Below, in pieces: positions 27,078 through 36,343 of a stretch of 64,000 nt of DNA; position 1 is the stretch's first letter; the number at the start of each line of letters is the position of its first letter. A model generated the notes under the pieces. The model was not told the DNA's origin, made no database searches, and worked only from the letters and a program-made list of their open reading frames with translations. The stretch is taken from positions 186,001 to 250,000 of the forward strand of contig NZ_JAIBKA010000007.1 of assembly GCF_022603395.1 (NCBI RefSeq), in the 5' to 3' direction. The position numbers and the translations under genes were made by a program. This DNA comes from Desulfoferrobacter suflitae (GTDB lineage: Bacteria; Desulfobacterota; Syntrophobacteria; Syntrophobacterales; Syntrophobacteraceae).

Positions 27078-27911
27078 ATGAAAAGAGCTTATGTACCTAT
27101 CCTTGTCGCATTGCTGATGACTATGCTTGCGGGCTGTGCTCACAACAGCGTGCAGACGGTCGGCGCCGGCGACTCCTTGTCGGTGCTCGAGCGGATCACC
27201 GCAAAGGGTGAACTGGTAGTTGGGACAGCCGGCAGCATGCCTCCCTTCAATATGACAACCCGAGACGGCGAAATCATCGGGCTCGATGTGGATCTTGCAA
27301 AGTATTTGGCAGATGGAATGGGAGTGACGCTGAAGCTTAAGGTCATGCCATTCGCGGAATTGCTGCCCGCCTTGGAAAGCGGCACAGTGGACATGATCAT
27401 TTCAGCTATGACCATCACTCCCGAACGTAACCTGAAGTTTTCCTTTGTGGGACCCTATTTTGTCTCGGGAAAAGCATTCTTGACAAAGAAGGAAAAAATC
27501 GCTTCTGCTCAGCAAGTGTCCGAGATCAACCGGCCCGATATCACCCTCGCGGCCCTCCACGGTTCGACCAGCCAATTTTTCGCCCAGAAAGCCATTCCCA
27601 AGGCCAAACTGGTGACCACTCAGGATTATGATCTGGCCGTCGATATGGTGATCAACAATAAGGTGGACGCGTTCATCGCCGATTTTCCCATATGCCTGGT
27701 CTCTTTGATGCGCTACCCTCAGAAAGGCCTCTACTCGCTTCTCACGCCTTTCACCTATGAACCGTTCGGCATTGCCATGCCTGCCGGCGATCCACACCTG
27801 GTCAATTGGGTGGAAAACTTTCTCAATGCCATGGAGGAAAGCGGGGCCCTCGATGACCTGAAGGCACACTGGTTCGAAGACAACCAATGGCTTGCTCGGC
27901 TGCCCCGGTGA
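27078..27911 (+). CDS. solute-binding lipoprotein, amino-acid (family 3) type
   Basis: 277 residues. Lipobox MLAGC gives a lipid-anchored cysteine at position 20. The mature part begins VLERITAKGELVVGTAGSMP and contains GLDVDLAKYLADGMG, EMALESGTVDMIIS-like and MTITPERNLKFSFVGPYF segments of polar amino-acid binding proteins. It should capture an amino acid or small organic solute for an ABC importer. Downstream by 56 bases are two peptide-type ATPases, but no permease gene is present, an unusual combination. A GGAG site precedes the ATG. Confidence 0.85.
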   Translation: MKRAYVPILVALLMTMLAGCAHNSVQTVGAGDSLSVLERITAKGELVVGTAGSMPPFNMTTRDGEIIGLDVDLAKYLADGMGVTLKLKVMPFAELLPALESGTVDMIISAMTITPERNLKFSFVGPYFVSGKAFLTKKEKIASAQQVSEINRPDITLAALHGSTSQFFAQKAIPKAKLVTTQDYDLAVDMVINNKVDAFIADFPICLVSLMRYPQKGLYSLLTPFTYEPFGIAMPAGDPHLVNWVENFLNAMEESGALDDLKAHWFEDNQWLARLPR

Positions 27912-27967
27912 ACCAACTCTCCTGAAGCCCGGCCGTTTGGAAGATATCGCTGGAGGGCTCTGCCTTT

Positions 27968-28942
27968 ATGGCGTTACCCGTGCTGCACGTCAAAGATCTC
28001 AAAACTCAGTTTTTCACCGAAAGAGGTGTCGTCAAGGCTGTCGACGCAGTCAGTCTCAAGTTGATGAAATCTCTCACACTCGGGGTCGTGGGGGAATCAG
28101 GCTGCGGCAAGAGTGTCACCGCACTGTCCATCATGCGGCTGATTCAACCTCCTGGTAGGATTGTTGAAGGTGAAATTTGGTTTGATGGAAGGGACCTCCT
28201 CACTCTTTCTGAGGAAGCCATGCGGTCCATTCGAGGAAAAGAAATATCGATGATCTTTCAAGAGCCTATGACTTCACTCAACCCGGTATTCCGCGTTGGG
28301 GACCAAATCATAGAGATCCTGCAGCGCCACGAAACCATGAGCAACAAGGAAGCCTCGGCCAGGACGGCGGAGTTATTAAAACAAGTGGGCATCCCCTCCC
28401 CGAGAGAGCGCATGGCCGATTACCCGCATCAGATGAGCGGCGGTATGCGGCAGAGGGTCATGATCGCCATGGCCGTCGCCTGTTCACCTCAGGTGATCAT
28501 TGCCGATGAACCGACCACGGCCCTGGATGTAACCATCCAGGCTCAGATCCTCGACTTGCTGAGAAAACTGAAAGAAGAGACAGGGACCACGGTTCTATTG
28601 ATCACCCACGACTTGGGGGTCATAGCGGAAGTTGCCGAAGATGTAGTCGTTATGTATGCCGGACGCGCCGTAGAACAAGCTCGATGCAAAGACATTTTCC
28701 GCAATCCTCTGCACCCGTACACCCAGGGTCTGATGCAGTCCATACCGGGCAGAACAGCTCACACAGGCAAGAGGCGGCTCACTGCAATTCCCGGGGTAGT
28801 GCCGAGCCTGCTCGAACTGCCGGCGGGGTGTAAATTCAATACTCGCTGCCCTCATGCCTTCGAGCGCTGCTACACTGATCCTGAGCCCGGCCTGCTGGAA
28901 CCCGACCTGGGGCATCCCGTCAGGTGCTGGCTTTACGCGTAA
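27968..28942 (+). CDS. oligopeptide/dipeptide-type ABC ATPase (DppD/OppD-like)
   Basis: 324 residues. Walker [10 protein letters not shown]-loop [11 protein letters not shown], signature [15 protein letters not shown], Walker [13 protein letters not shown], and the C-terminal oligopeptide-transporter extension with [14 protein letters not shown], the Fe-S cluster cysteine motif of this family. It forms a heterodimer with the next gene. GGAGG is about 10 bases upstream of the ATG. The permeases it would need are not in the window. Confidence 0.9.
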   Translation: MALPVLHVKDLKTQFFTERGVVKAVDAVSLKLMKSLTLGVVGESGCGKSVTALSIMRLIQPPGRIVEGEIWFDGRDLLTLSEEAMRSIRGKEISMIFQEPMTSLNPVFRVGDQIIEILQRHETMSNKEASARTAELLKQVGIPSPRERMADYPHQMSGGMRQRVMIAMAVACSPQVIIADEPTTALDVTIQAQILDLLRKLKEETGTTVLLITHDLGVIAEVAEDVVVMYAGRAVEQARCKDIFRNPLHPYTQGLMQSIPGRTAHTGKRRLTAIPGVVPSLLELPAGCKFNTRCPHAFERCYTDPEPGLLEPDLGHPVRCWLYA

Positions 28943-28959
28943 CCACTGGGAGATTTGCC

Positions 28960-29943
28960 TTGGCGGCCGAACAAAATACAACGTTACTGACCCTTTGTGG
29001 TGTTAAGAAACATTATCCCATCACCCGCGGAATTTTGCGCCGCCAGGTTGGAGCCGTCAAGGCGGTCGATGGCGTTGACCTGAACGTTAACCGGGGCGAA
29101 ACAATGGGATTGGTGGGCGAGAGTGGCTGTGGCAAATCAACCCTGGGACGAGTGATTTTGAGACTCGAGGAACTCACGGCAGGAGAGATTTTCTTTGCCG
29201 GGAAAAGTCTGAACGCATTGAAAGGTTCAAGCCTTCACCGGTTGCGGAAAAAAATGCAGGTTATCTTTCAGGATCCTTACTCCTCGTTAAATCCCCGGCA
29301 GACGATCGGACGAATCATAGGAGAAGGGCTGGTCATTCACAAAATCGGATCAGCGGTTGAGCGCCGGGAGCGCGTGTTGCATTTGATGGACATCGTGGGA
29401 CTCAGACCTGAACAAATCAACCGCTACCCGCATGAATTCAGCGGCGGTCAGCGGCAGCGCATCAGCATCGCCAGAGCTCTTGCTCTGCAGCCGGAATTCA
29501 TCATTTGCGATGAGCCGTTGTCGGCTCTGGATGTCTCCATCCAGGCTCAAGTCATCAATCTTCTCGAGGATCTGCAGGAACAATATGATTTAACCTATCT
29601 TTTCATTTCCCACGACCTGTCCGTGGTGCGTCACATAAGTGACCGGGTGGCTGTCATGTACTCTGGCCGGCTCATCGAAATGGCACCGAAAGACGAGCTT
29701 TACGAACACCCTTATCATCCATACACTCAAGCCCTTCTGCAGGCGGTGCCGGTTGCCGATCCCGCAGCCGCCGGGAAGCGAAAAGAGCTGGTCGCCGGTG
29801 TGAACGATGCACCGTTCCCGCCGCATGGATGTAAATTCAGTCCACATTGCCCCCACAGTTCACCGGAGTGCGAAGCAGAAATCCCGACGTTTTACGAAGT
29901 TCGCCCCGATCATTGGGTGAGGTGTTATCGCTCCAACGCATAA
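28960..29943 (+). CDS. oligopeptide/dipeptide-type ABC ATPase (DppF/OppF-like)
   Basis: About 327 residues. Walker [23 protein letters not shown]-loop, signature FSGGQRQRISIARAL, Walker B FIICDEPLSALDVS and C-terminal CKFSPHCPHSSPEC cysteine motif. The TTG at 28960 is preferred: GGGAG lies eight bases upstream and the start falls 18 bases after the stop of the preceding ATPase. A GTG at 28924 would overlap the previous gene and has no ribosome site. Partner of the preceding ATPase. Confidence 0.88.
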   Translation: MAAEQNTTLLTLCGVKKHYPITRGILRRQVGAVKAVDGVDLNVNRGETMGLVGESGCGKSTLGRVILRLEELTAGEIFFAGKSLNALKGSSLHRLRKKMQVIFQDPYSSLNPRQTIGRIIGEGLVIHKIGSAVERRERVLHLMDIVGLRPEQINRYPHEFSGGQRQRISIARALALQPEFIICDEPLSALDVSIQAQVINLLEDLQEQYDLTYLFISHDLSVVRHISDRVAVMYSGRLIEMAPKDELYEHPYHPYTQALLQAVPVADPAAAGKRKELVAGVNDAPFPPHGCKFSPHCPHSSPECEAEIPTFYEVRPDHWVRCYRSNA

Positions 29944-30078
29944 TCCCCTGGTGAGCAGCGACGCAACTATTGTCACGAATCGAGCACTGTCCCGGTCATC
30001 GGCACTGACGATTTTTCCCTTGCGAACATCCTGCCTATTCATTTACTAGTACAGCTCGGCGAAAGTGCGTGGCCCATT

Positions 30079-30879
30079 TTAGCATGCCAGCGGGCGGCCG
30101 GCGTAAGTCCATTTGAAAGCCTTGGCCATGGTGGAATTGAAATAGTCGATAAAAGCCAAGATCCTTTCCCGCAGGTTCTCTTTTGAAGTGAAGCTGCCAC
30201 GACGGAGTAACTTTCGCATTAGTATGCTGAACCAGATTTCTACCTGGTTGAGCCAGGAAGCGTGCTTCGGGGTATAAACGAAACGAATGCGATGATTCTT
30301 GTCTTGCAGAAAAGCGGCCCGCGTTTCCATGGATTGGAGAATACCTGATTTGCCCTTGATCCCGAGGTCCTCCTTGAGTGCACATTGGTCGGCAACCAAG
30401 CGGACCAGAGCTTCTGATTTGTGGGTATTGAGTTGGTCCATTACGAATATCCACCGCGCTTGAGGATCTGTTTCGATGGTACGTTTGATGTGTTCGGCAA
30501 AATCTTCTTCAGTGCGTGTGTCCCCCACCGTGGGCGTAATCATTCTGCCGGTAGACACATCAAAATTGGCAATCAGAGTCTGTGTTCCGCGGCGAATATA
30601 TTCAAACTCGCGTCGTTCAGGTTTACCCCGTTCCATGGGCTTCGTAGGATGGAGGCGCTCGAGTGCTTGGATGCCGGTCATCTCGTCCGTGCTGATCACA
30701 TGCAGTCCGTCTTCTTGAGCGGTGGGTGCCATAGCATAGACATCACATACGCCGACGACCTGTTCGTTGAAGGTTTGTGGATTATCATATTTGGCATTCA
30801 ACCAATAACGGGACAGATGGGGTTTAAGGTCTGCTTCTTTTAAAAAATCGCCCTGCACTGCGGGGCGAGATGTTTTCAA
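30079..30879 (-). CDS. IS630-type transposase, DDE catalytic part
   Basis: 266-codon frame with the three acidic residues of the DDE catalytic core: VISTDEMTGIQALER, then IFVMDQLNTHKSEAL, and NQVEIWFSIL. The frame runs beyond the upstream HTH frame; the two meet at a TTTTTTAAAA run (about 30838-30847), the reading moving by +1 (or -2). The first 14 or so codons duplicate the end of the other frame and are not likely to be used as an independent start. Confidence 0.85.
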   Translation of the reverse strand: MKTSRPAVQGDFLKEADLKPHLSRYWLNAKYDNPQTFNEQVVGVCDVYAMAPTAQEDGLHVISTDEMTGIQALERLHPTKPMERGKPERREFEYIRRGTQTLIANFDVSTGRMITPTVGDTRTEEDFAEHIKRTIETDPQARWIFVMDQLNTHKSEALVRLVADQCALKEDLGIKGKSGILQSMETRAAFLQDKNHRIRFVYTPKHASWLNQVEIWFSILMRKLLRRGSFTSKENLRERILAFIDYFNSTMAKAFKWTYAGRPLAC

Positions 30880-31330
30880 CTATGCCGCGTTTGATGGCCT
30901 CATCAGCCAGTTCCCTTGCCGTCCAGTGACTGATGGGGCGCTGCGAATCTTCAGGTTTTTCGCAGCCCATGGCAACAATCTGACAGATCTGCTCCGGGGT
31001 AAACAGAGCCGGTCTGCCGCTACGCTTTTCATCCGTGAGGGCATCGACAATGAGTTGCTCCAATTGCTTTATGTCACCATTCTTTTCAGCAGTGTGCATG
31101 GCTTGGCTAACCTCGATCCAACGTCGACGCCAAAGGCGGACAGTTTTTACATTCAAATTGAATCGTTTGGCTATGGACCGATTCTCCGACTGATCGGCTG
31201 CCGCCAAGATGACTTGAGTTCGTCGGATCTGTTGCTGCGTGCTCTTTTCTCGACGAACTATCCTCTCAAGCAGAGCACGCTGTTGATCAGTCAGTACAAT
31301 TGAGTCGGGTTTGAGTCTTGGCACGGGCAA
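30824..31330 (-). CDS. IS630-type transposase, N-terminal DNA-binding part
   Basis: 168-codon frame. NRSIAKRFNLNVKTVRLWRR is the helix-turn-helix of IS630-type transposases; it ends in SPRSAGRFFKRSRP, where relatives read SVGRFLKEADLKPH. The continuation KEADLKPHLSRYW is in the other frame, so the slippage at the T6A4 run would restore a single protein of about 415 residues. This is either programmed frameshifting, known in some IS630-family members, or an indel that killed the copy. Confidence 0.85.
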   Translation of the reverse strand: MPVPRLKPDSIVLTDQQRALLERIVRREKSTQQQIRRTQVILAAADQSENRSIAKRFNLNVKTVRLWRRRWIEVSQAMHTAEKNGDIKQLEQLIVDALTDEKRSGRPALFTPEQICQIVAMGCEKPEDSQRPISHWTARELADEAIKRGIVENISPRSAGRFFKRSRP

Positions 31331-31492
31331 ATATCCTCCATGTTAAGGTCTTCGAGAATTTGACCCTACATGAAGGACGATCATTCGTCCAGCCAAAAGT
31401 TTAGCGATTACGTAAACATGAGGTACTTACTTTCGCCGCAGTGTACTAGAGTGAAAGAGCTAGATTGTTCCAACGTCGGGAGAGAGGATCGC

Positions 31493-32131
31493 ATGATCAC
31501 TATCGTTTGTCCGCATTGTCAGAAGCACTACACATTTGACGAAACTATAATTCCGGCAGATCTGGAATTGGTCGAATGTAGAGTGTGCAGAACTCGGTTT
31601 TCCCTGGAACTGGAAACAGAAAATCCGGCGCGTGAGGCAGCGAACCCGCAGTCCAAAGTCATTTCCTTTTCGGCCTTTACGGCGCTAAAATCTCCGTCCG
31701 ATTCCGGCGGGTATGATTTAACGGTAGACCCCGGCGAGGAATCGCCGGCTGAAGAGCAAAATCCCCTACGCCCGTTAAGCTCCTTTCCCAATTCATGTAC
31801 CCTCGAAATGCCCGAGAGCGATTCCTGCATCTGCTTGAGTGAAGCAATTGACGAGGATGAAGAACAAAGCTGCGAATCCCAATGGGAATTTGCAGACGAG
31901 GAAGCTTTCACGGTATCCGACGTAGCTCACTCGGATCATGTTGGCCCGCCCGGCAGGGAGAAGCTGATCAGGGAGACGGCAACCCCTGCACAAACGGCTT
32001 TTTGTGCCAAACGATTCAAATCGCTGCACAACCCTGGAAGGCGATCCGACAATGAATCCGTTTTCTACGGCCTCTTCGTAATTGTTTGCCTTGCCCTGAT
32101 ATCTTATTTTATTTTCACACGATTACTCTAA
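31493..32131 (+). CDS. zinc-ribbon (MJ0042-type) membrane-anchored protein
   Basis: 212 residues. The first 35 residues hold VCPHCQKHYTFDETIIP and ECRVCRTRF, two CxxC pairs of an MJ0042-like zinc ribbon seen at the N-terminus of many deltaproteobacterial proteins. A long acidic, serine/proline-rich, low-complexity middle region follows. The C-terminus ends with one transmembrane helix (FYGLFVIVCLALISYFIF) and two residues. Start at 31493 has GAGAGG 5-6 bases upstream; the longer frame runs into the IS end. Function unknown. The IS630 insertion lies just upstream and may have displaced its promoter. Confidence 0.75.
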   Translation: MITIVCPHCQKHYTFDETIIPADLELVECRVCRTRFSLELETENPAREAANPQSKVISFSAFTALKSPSDSGGYDLTVDPGEESPAEEQNPLRPLSSFPNSCTLEMPESDSCICLSEAIDEDEEQSCESQWEFADEEAFTVSDVAHSDHVGPPGREKLIRETATPAQTAFCAKRFKSLHNPGRRSDNESVFYGLFVIVCLALISYFIFTRLL

Positions 32132-32195
32132 GCACAACCCCACGCAATAGAGTGTCCGAAATGCAGCGGACTTGCAGGGCTATAGGGCAGATACA

Positions 32196-32227
32196 GTCAC
32201 GCGGTACGCGTGATGCAACCCAACCTT
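32196..32227 (+). repeat. dispersed intergenic repeat, copy 3
   Basis: GTCACGCGGTACGCGTGA contains the perfect inverted repeat TCACGCG-GTA-CGCGTGA (32197-32213) and continues TGCAACCCAACCTT. It matches the copy at 12386-12416 at 26 of 31 positions by my count, and 3097-3125 more weakly. Confidence 0.65.
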
Positions 32228-32250
32228 CTACTGAAGTCCCTACTTAATTG

Positions 32251-32937
32251 TTAGTCGCCATCCGCCCGATTCATTGCAATATCTGGATTGATCAGGCCTT
32301 TTTCCATGGCAAATGCTGTGAGGGCGGAGCTGCTGTGAAGATCGAGTTTCTTCATGAGATTGGCCCGGTGTTTTTCTACAGTCTTGGTGCTAATGCAAAG
32401 ATAGTGGCCGATTTCCTTGTTCTTGTAGCCTTCGGCGATCATTTTCAGGATCTCGCGCTCTCTCTGAGTGAGCGTATCCCACGAGGAGACCGGTTTAATG
32501 CTCTTTTTCCCCTCCAGATACCCTTCAATGATCTTCTCCGAGATCCCGGGGCTGAGGTAGGGCTTTCCGGCAAAGACGCACTCAATGGCCAGCTCTAGCT
32601 CCCCATGCGTGGCATCTTTCAAGACATAGCCGTCAGCACCGGCCTTGAGAGTCGCCAAAATGTATTCTTCGGTTTTATGAACGGTCAGCACCAGTATTTT
32701 TGTTTGGGGGTTCTGTCTCTTGATTTCCTGCAATGCTCCCATGCCATTCATCCTGGGCATGGAAAGATCCAGGAGCACCAAATCGGGATTCAGGCTTTCG
32801 CTGAAGCGGATGGCCTGCAGTCCGTCCTCCGCTTCGGCCACGATTTGGTATTGAGGATTGGAGGAAAGCAGCATCTTCAAACCCTCTCTAAGAATCGTGT
32901 GGTCCTCAGCTATGATTATGCTTTTTTTGCCTCCCAT
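32251..32937 (-). CDS. NarL/LuxR-family response regulator
   Basis: 228 residues. Receiver domain with IIIAEDHTILREGLKMLL and phosphoacceptor region LVLLDLSMPRMNG, then a LuxR-type HTH: LTQREREILKMIAEGYKNKE and STKTVEKHRANLMKKL. No kinase is adjacent; the nearest is at 33854. It is divergent from the small receiver gene at 33242 with a 304-base gap between them. Confidence 0.9.
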   Translation of the reverse strand: MGGKKSIIIAEDHTILREGLKMLLSSNPQYQIVAEAEDGLQAIRFSESLNPDLVLLDLSMPRMNGMGALQEIKRQNPQTKILVLTVHKTEEYILATLKAGADGYVLKDATHGELELAIECVFAGKPYLSPGISEKIIEGYLEGKKSIKPVSSWDTLTQREREILKMIAEGYKNKEIGHYLCISTKTVEKHRANLMKKLDLHSSSALTAFAMEKGLINPDIAMNRADGD

Positions 32938-33241
32938 TGTGTTCCCCGCTTCTGCATGCTCTCGCCCAATACAAAGCTCAACACCGGGTTTTGCATGGGG
33001 ATTCTACTTGGATTAAGCATAAAAGGCTACTATTTCATAGCCTTCCATCACTTCTGCCGGTGCGACAGTCTATTTCCTGAGGCGCCGTCCCCTTCGACCA
33101 TGTACTTTTAAATACTGTCCCCGGCCCATGTAATATACAAAGTACACTGTATTTACGATTCCCTTTGACTCATGCAAGATTACCCCTGAAGCTCCAGAAT
33201 ATCAATGGGATTGGTGCTGTTGTGAATGTGGAACAAGGATC
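32938..33241. other. non-coding gap between two divergent regulator genes
   Basis: No supported gene. AAGGCTA (33023-33029) and TAGCCTT (33038-33044) form a perfect 7-base inverted repeat with an 8-base loop. The gap is AT-rich toward 33150-33180; both promoters should lie here but neither is clear by eye. Confidence 0.5.
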
Positions 33242-33610
33242 ATGCTGCGAACGCTCATTGTTGAAGACAATGTCCTCTTCAGAAAAGCCTTGAAAGAGAC
33301 CCTCCTCTACAGATTCCCGGCGATGACCATTGAGGAGGCATCCGACGGGGAAGAGGCAATGCGTAAAATGCTCACCTTTGATCCCGAAGTTGTCTTTGTG
33401 GACATTTGCCTTCCGGGGATGAACGGTTTTGAGACGACGCGGCGAATCAAAGGGACCGCCTGGTCGGGTACCATTATTATGCTGACCAGTCATGAATTGC
33501 CCGAATACAGAACTGCCGCCTATTCCTGCGGAGCGGACCATTTCCTGACAAAAAACAGCACAACAGGCAATGAAATTGCCTCCCTGATCGAATCCCTTGT
33601 GGCAGATTGA
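33242..33610 (+). CDS. single-domain response regulator (receiver)
   Basis: 122 residues, receiver domain only: TLIVEDNVLFRKALKETLL, phosphoacceptor aspartate in FVDICLPGMNGFE, and the KNSTTG segment near the conserved lysine site. With no output domain it is a CheY/Spo0F-type element, likely part of the pathway of the PAS/GAF kinase 243 bases downstream. GGAACAAGG precedes the ATG; the ribosome site is weak. Confidence 0.88.
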   Translation: MLRTLIVEDNVLFRKALKETLLYRFPAMTIEEASDGEEAMRKMLTFDPEVVFVDICLPGMNGFETTRRIKGTAWSGTIIMLTSHELPEYRTAAYSCGADHFLTKNSTTGNEIASLIESLVAD

Positions 33611-33853
33611 GAATAAAGGGGGATTTATCCTCAATTCTTACCATTTCTGTTGTCGACAGCAAAATTCTTCGTTAATCTTCCGACACGATTCAATTTCTAA
33701 CCCCTCCCGATAATCGAGTCGTTGCAGGTCGATCGACGCGCAGTTGCCAGCTTGGCCTGGAGAGGCGAACGCCATTTCGAGGTAAACCCGCGGAGAACCC
33801 TGGAAGCGGATCGTGTGATGGCAGACGAGTAGCGAAGTGTTTGGAGGACCGAT

Positions 33854-36187
33854 GTGGACAGTCAAAATTTAGGATCAAGGTGCAGCGATTCCGCTTTGCA
33901 TGACAGTGAGGCCAAGTACAGAGCCATCGTGGAAGCTTTTGACGGATTGATTTATGTATGCTCGCAGGATTATCATATCGAATTTGTCAATTCACACTTC
34001 ATTGAACGGACCGGCTACGATCCCACCGGCGAACTATGCTACAGGGCTTTGCACGACCGTGATTCCATTTGTCCATGGTGTGTCAATGAGGAAGTCTTCC
34101 AGGGCAGGACGGTTCGCTGGGAGTTGCAGAGCCCCAAAGACAACCGGTGGTATTTCATTGTCAACACACCTATTTATTTGGCTGACGGCAAAATCTCCAA
34201 GCAGGCCATGATCCTCGATATCACCGCCCGCAAGCGAATTGAAATGGTGCTCGAGGCCTACAACGACATCCTCGAGATGATTGCTGTGGGCAAACCGTTA
34301 CTGGATACCCAGGCCGCCGTGGCGGCAGTCATAGAAAAAGCGCTGCCGGGTACCTGCTGCTCTGTGCTGCTGCTGGACGAGGACGGCCGGTGCCTCCACC
34401 ACGGGTTTGGCTCGCACTTGCCCGAAGACTATGTTGCAGCCATTGACGGCCTGGTCGTCGGACCTCGTTCCGGTTCCTGCGGCACGGCCGCTTACCTGGG
34501 TGAAACCGTAATTGTAGAAGATACTTTTTGTGATCCTCTTTGGGAGGACTACCGCAGTTTGGCCAGCAGGTTCAATTTGCGATCCTGTTGCTCGGTGCCA
34601 ATCCGCAGCAGCTCCGGTAGAGTACTGGGAACGTTTGCCGTATACGCTGCACAACCACGTCGCCCCAGCCCAGATGACCTCAAGACACTGGAATCGGCGG
34701 CTCACCTGTTGGGCATTGCCATCGAGCGCAAACAGGCGGAACGTCTGATAAGAGAAAGCGAAGAGAAATACCGGAGCCTATTTGAACAATCCAAAGATGC
34801 CATCTACATTACCGGCCTCGACGGCCGTTTTATCGACGCGAATCAATCCACGCTGCAACTGTTCGGATACAGCAGGGAAGAGCTTTTGGGCCGCGTCAAT
34901 GTCTCCGAAACCTACGTCAGACCGTCTGACCGAAAACGCTTCATTGAAAAGATATCGCGTCATGGGTCGGTAAGAGATTTTGAAGTGAAGCTGCGCAAAA
35001 AAGACGGCAGAGAGATGGATTGCCTGCTCACATCAAGCGTCAAGAGAGCAAAGGATGGTAACATTGTCGGTTACCAGGGCATCATTCGGGATGTTACCGA
35101 ACAGACAAGGGCCGAACAGGCATTGCGGCAAAGAGAAGCTCAGTATCGGGCAGTCGTGGAAGATCAAACTGAACTGATCTGCCGCACCGCACCTGACGGA
35201 TGCATCACCTTCGTGAATGAGGCCTACTGCCGTTATTTCCAGAAAGACCGCGCGGACCTGCTCGGCGGCAGCTTTATGTCGTTTGTATTGCACGACGACC
35301 GGGCGGAGGTTGAAAAGCATTTTCGCGCCCTTGGAAAAACAAACCCGGTTGCGACCCTGGAACACAGAGTGCTGCTGCCGAACGGAGAGATCTGCTGGCA
35401 GCAGTGGACCAATCGGCTCATCTTCGATCATGAAGGAAACCCTTTTGAAGTCCAATCCGTGGGGAGAGACACGACCCAGAGGAAGCTCATGGAGGAGGCA
35501 CTGCAAAAGAGTGCAGAAAAAATAAAACTGTTCGCCTATTGCGTTTCCCATGATTTGAAGAGCCCGGCCGTCGGGCTGTACGGCCTTACAAAACTTCTGC
35601 ACGACAGGTACCGGGATGTTCTCGACGAACGGGGAAGGACCTATTGTGATCAGATTTTGAAGGTTGCAGAACAAATTGCGGCGCTCGTGCAAAAGGTCAA
35701 TCTATATATCTCCGCCAAAGAGGCTCCCCTTGAAATCGAAGTGGTGAGGGTGGCGGAAGTGCTGCACATGATCAAGGAGGAATTTTCTGCCCAGCTCAAC
35801 ATTCGCCAGGTCCATTGGATTGAACCGCAAGAGCTGCCGGAGATCAGAGCCGACCGAATTGCTCTATTGAGAGTTTTCAGGAATTTTATCGATAACGCTC
35901 TGAAATACGGCGGTGAAGGATTGAATGAAATTCAAATCGATTATGATCAAACCGCAAAGTTTCATGTCCTGTCGGTCCGTGACAACGGGGTCGGCATCAA
36001 AGGTGAAAATTCTGCAGAATTGTTCAACATTTTTGAAAGACACGGCGCCGCCAGGGAAATTGAAGGCACCGGCCTGGGATTGGCGATCGTAAAGGAGATC
36101 GCGGAACAGCATGGCGGCAAGGTGTGGATGGAGGTGCCTCATGCAGGGGGAACAACCTTTTGCATATCCATCGCCCGGGATTTGTAG
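33854..36187 (+). CDS. PAS-GAF-PAS-PAS sensor histidine kinase
   Basis: 777 residues, cytoplasmic, no membrane helices. Order: PAS (about 17-130; GLIYVCSQDYHIEFVNSHFI), GAF (about 140-290; SCGTAAYLGETVIVED), two PAS domains (about 300-420 and 425-545), histidine region with SHDLKSP (H566), and an HATPase domain with NFIDNALKYGG and RDNGVGIK. The phosphoacceptor box is short and lacks a standard E next to the histidine (HDLK). The start is GTG at 33854 with TTTGGAGGA upstream. It is likely paired with the single receiver protein upstream. Ligand unknown. Confidence 0.88.
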   Translation: MDSQNLGSRCSDSALHDSEAKYRAIVEAFDGLIYVCSQDYHIEFVNSHFIERTGYDPTGELCYRALHDRDSICPWCVNEEVFQGRTVRWELQSPKDNRWYFIVNTPIYLADGKISKQAMILDITARKRIEMVLEAYNDILEMIAVGKPLLDTQAAVAAVIEKALPGTCCSVLLLDEDGRCLHHGFGSHLPEDYVAAIDGLVVGPRSGSCGTAAYLGETVIVEDTFCDPLWEDYRSLASRFNLRSCCSVPIRSSSGRVLGTFAVYAAQPRRPSPDDLKTLESAAHLLGIAIERKQAERLIRESEEKYRSLFEQSKDAIYITGLDGRFIDANQSTLQLFGYSREELLGRVNVSETYVRPSDRKRFIEKISRHGSVRDFEVKLRKKDGREMDCLLTSSVKRAKDGNIVGYQGIIRDVTEQTRAEQALRQREAQYRAVVEDQTELICRTAPDGCITFVNEAYCRYFQKDRADLLGGSFMSFVLHDDRAEVEKHFRALGKTNPVATLEHRVLLPNGEICWQQWTNRLIFDHEGNPFEVQSVGRDTTQRKLMEEALQKSAEKIKLFAYCVSHDLKSPAVGLYGLTKLLHDRYRDVLDERGRTYCDQILKVAEQIAALVQKVNLYISAKEAPLEIEVVRVAEVLHMIKEEFSAQLNIRQVHWIEPQELPEIRADRIALLRVFRNFIDNALKYGGEGLNEIQIDYDQTAKFHVLSVRDNGVGIKGENSAELFNIFERHGAAREIEGTGLGLAIVKEIAEQHGGKVWMEVPHAGGTTFCISIARDL

Positions 36188-36343
36188 ACTGCCTTCCTGC
36201 GCGAATGTGAGCCCGTTTGCACGGGGTCATGGGGATGGGCAATGGGCGCAGTTTTGCTGAAAATCATTTGGGATTATCCTGGAGACCTTAGAGTGTGAAC
36301 CTGAACGCCTGCGAATGTCTGAGGAGATCAATGGGGGTGAACG

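Larger units (their letters stand above)
30050..31414 (-). mobile_element. IS630-family insertion sequence
   Basis: Bounded tentatively by TA dinucleotides (left TAC at 30050, right GTA ending at 31414). Inward from each end the sequences share TAC, then GC-x-AAA-x-T at the same offset, a weak terminal inverted repeat consistent with IS630 elements, which duplicate TA. It contains a transposase split over two overlapping minus-strand frames. The right end stops before the start of the zinc-ribbon gene at 31493. Confidence 0.6.
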
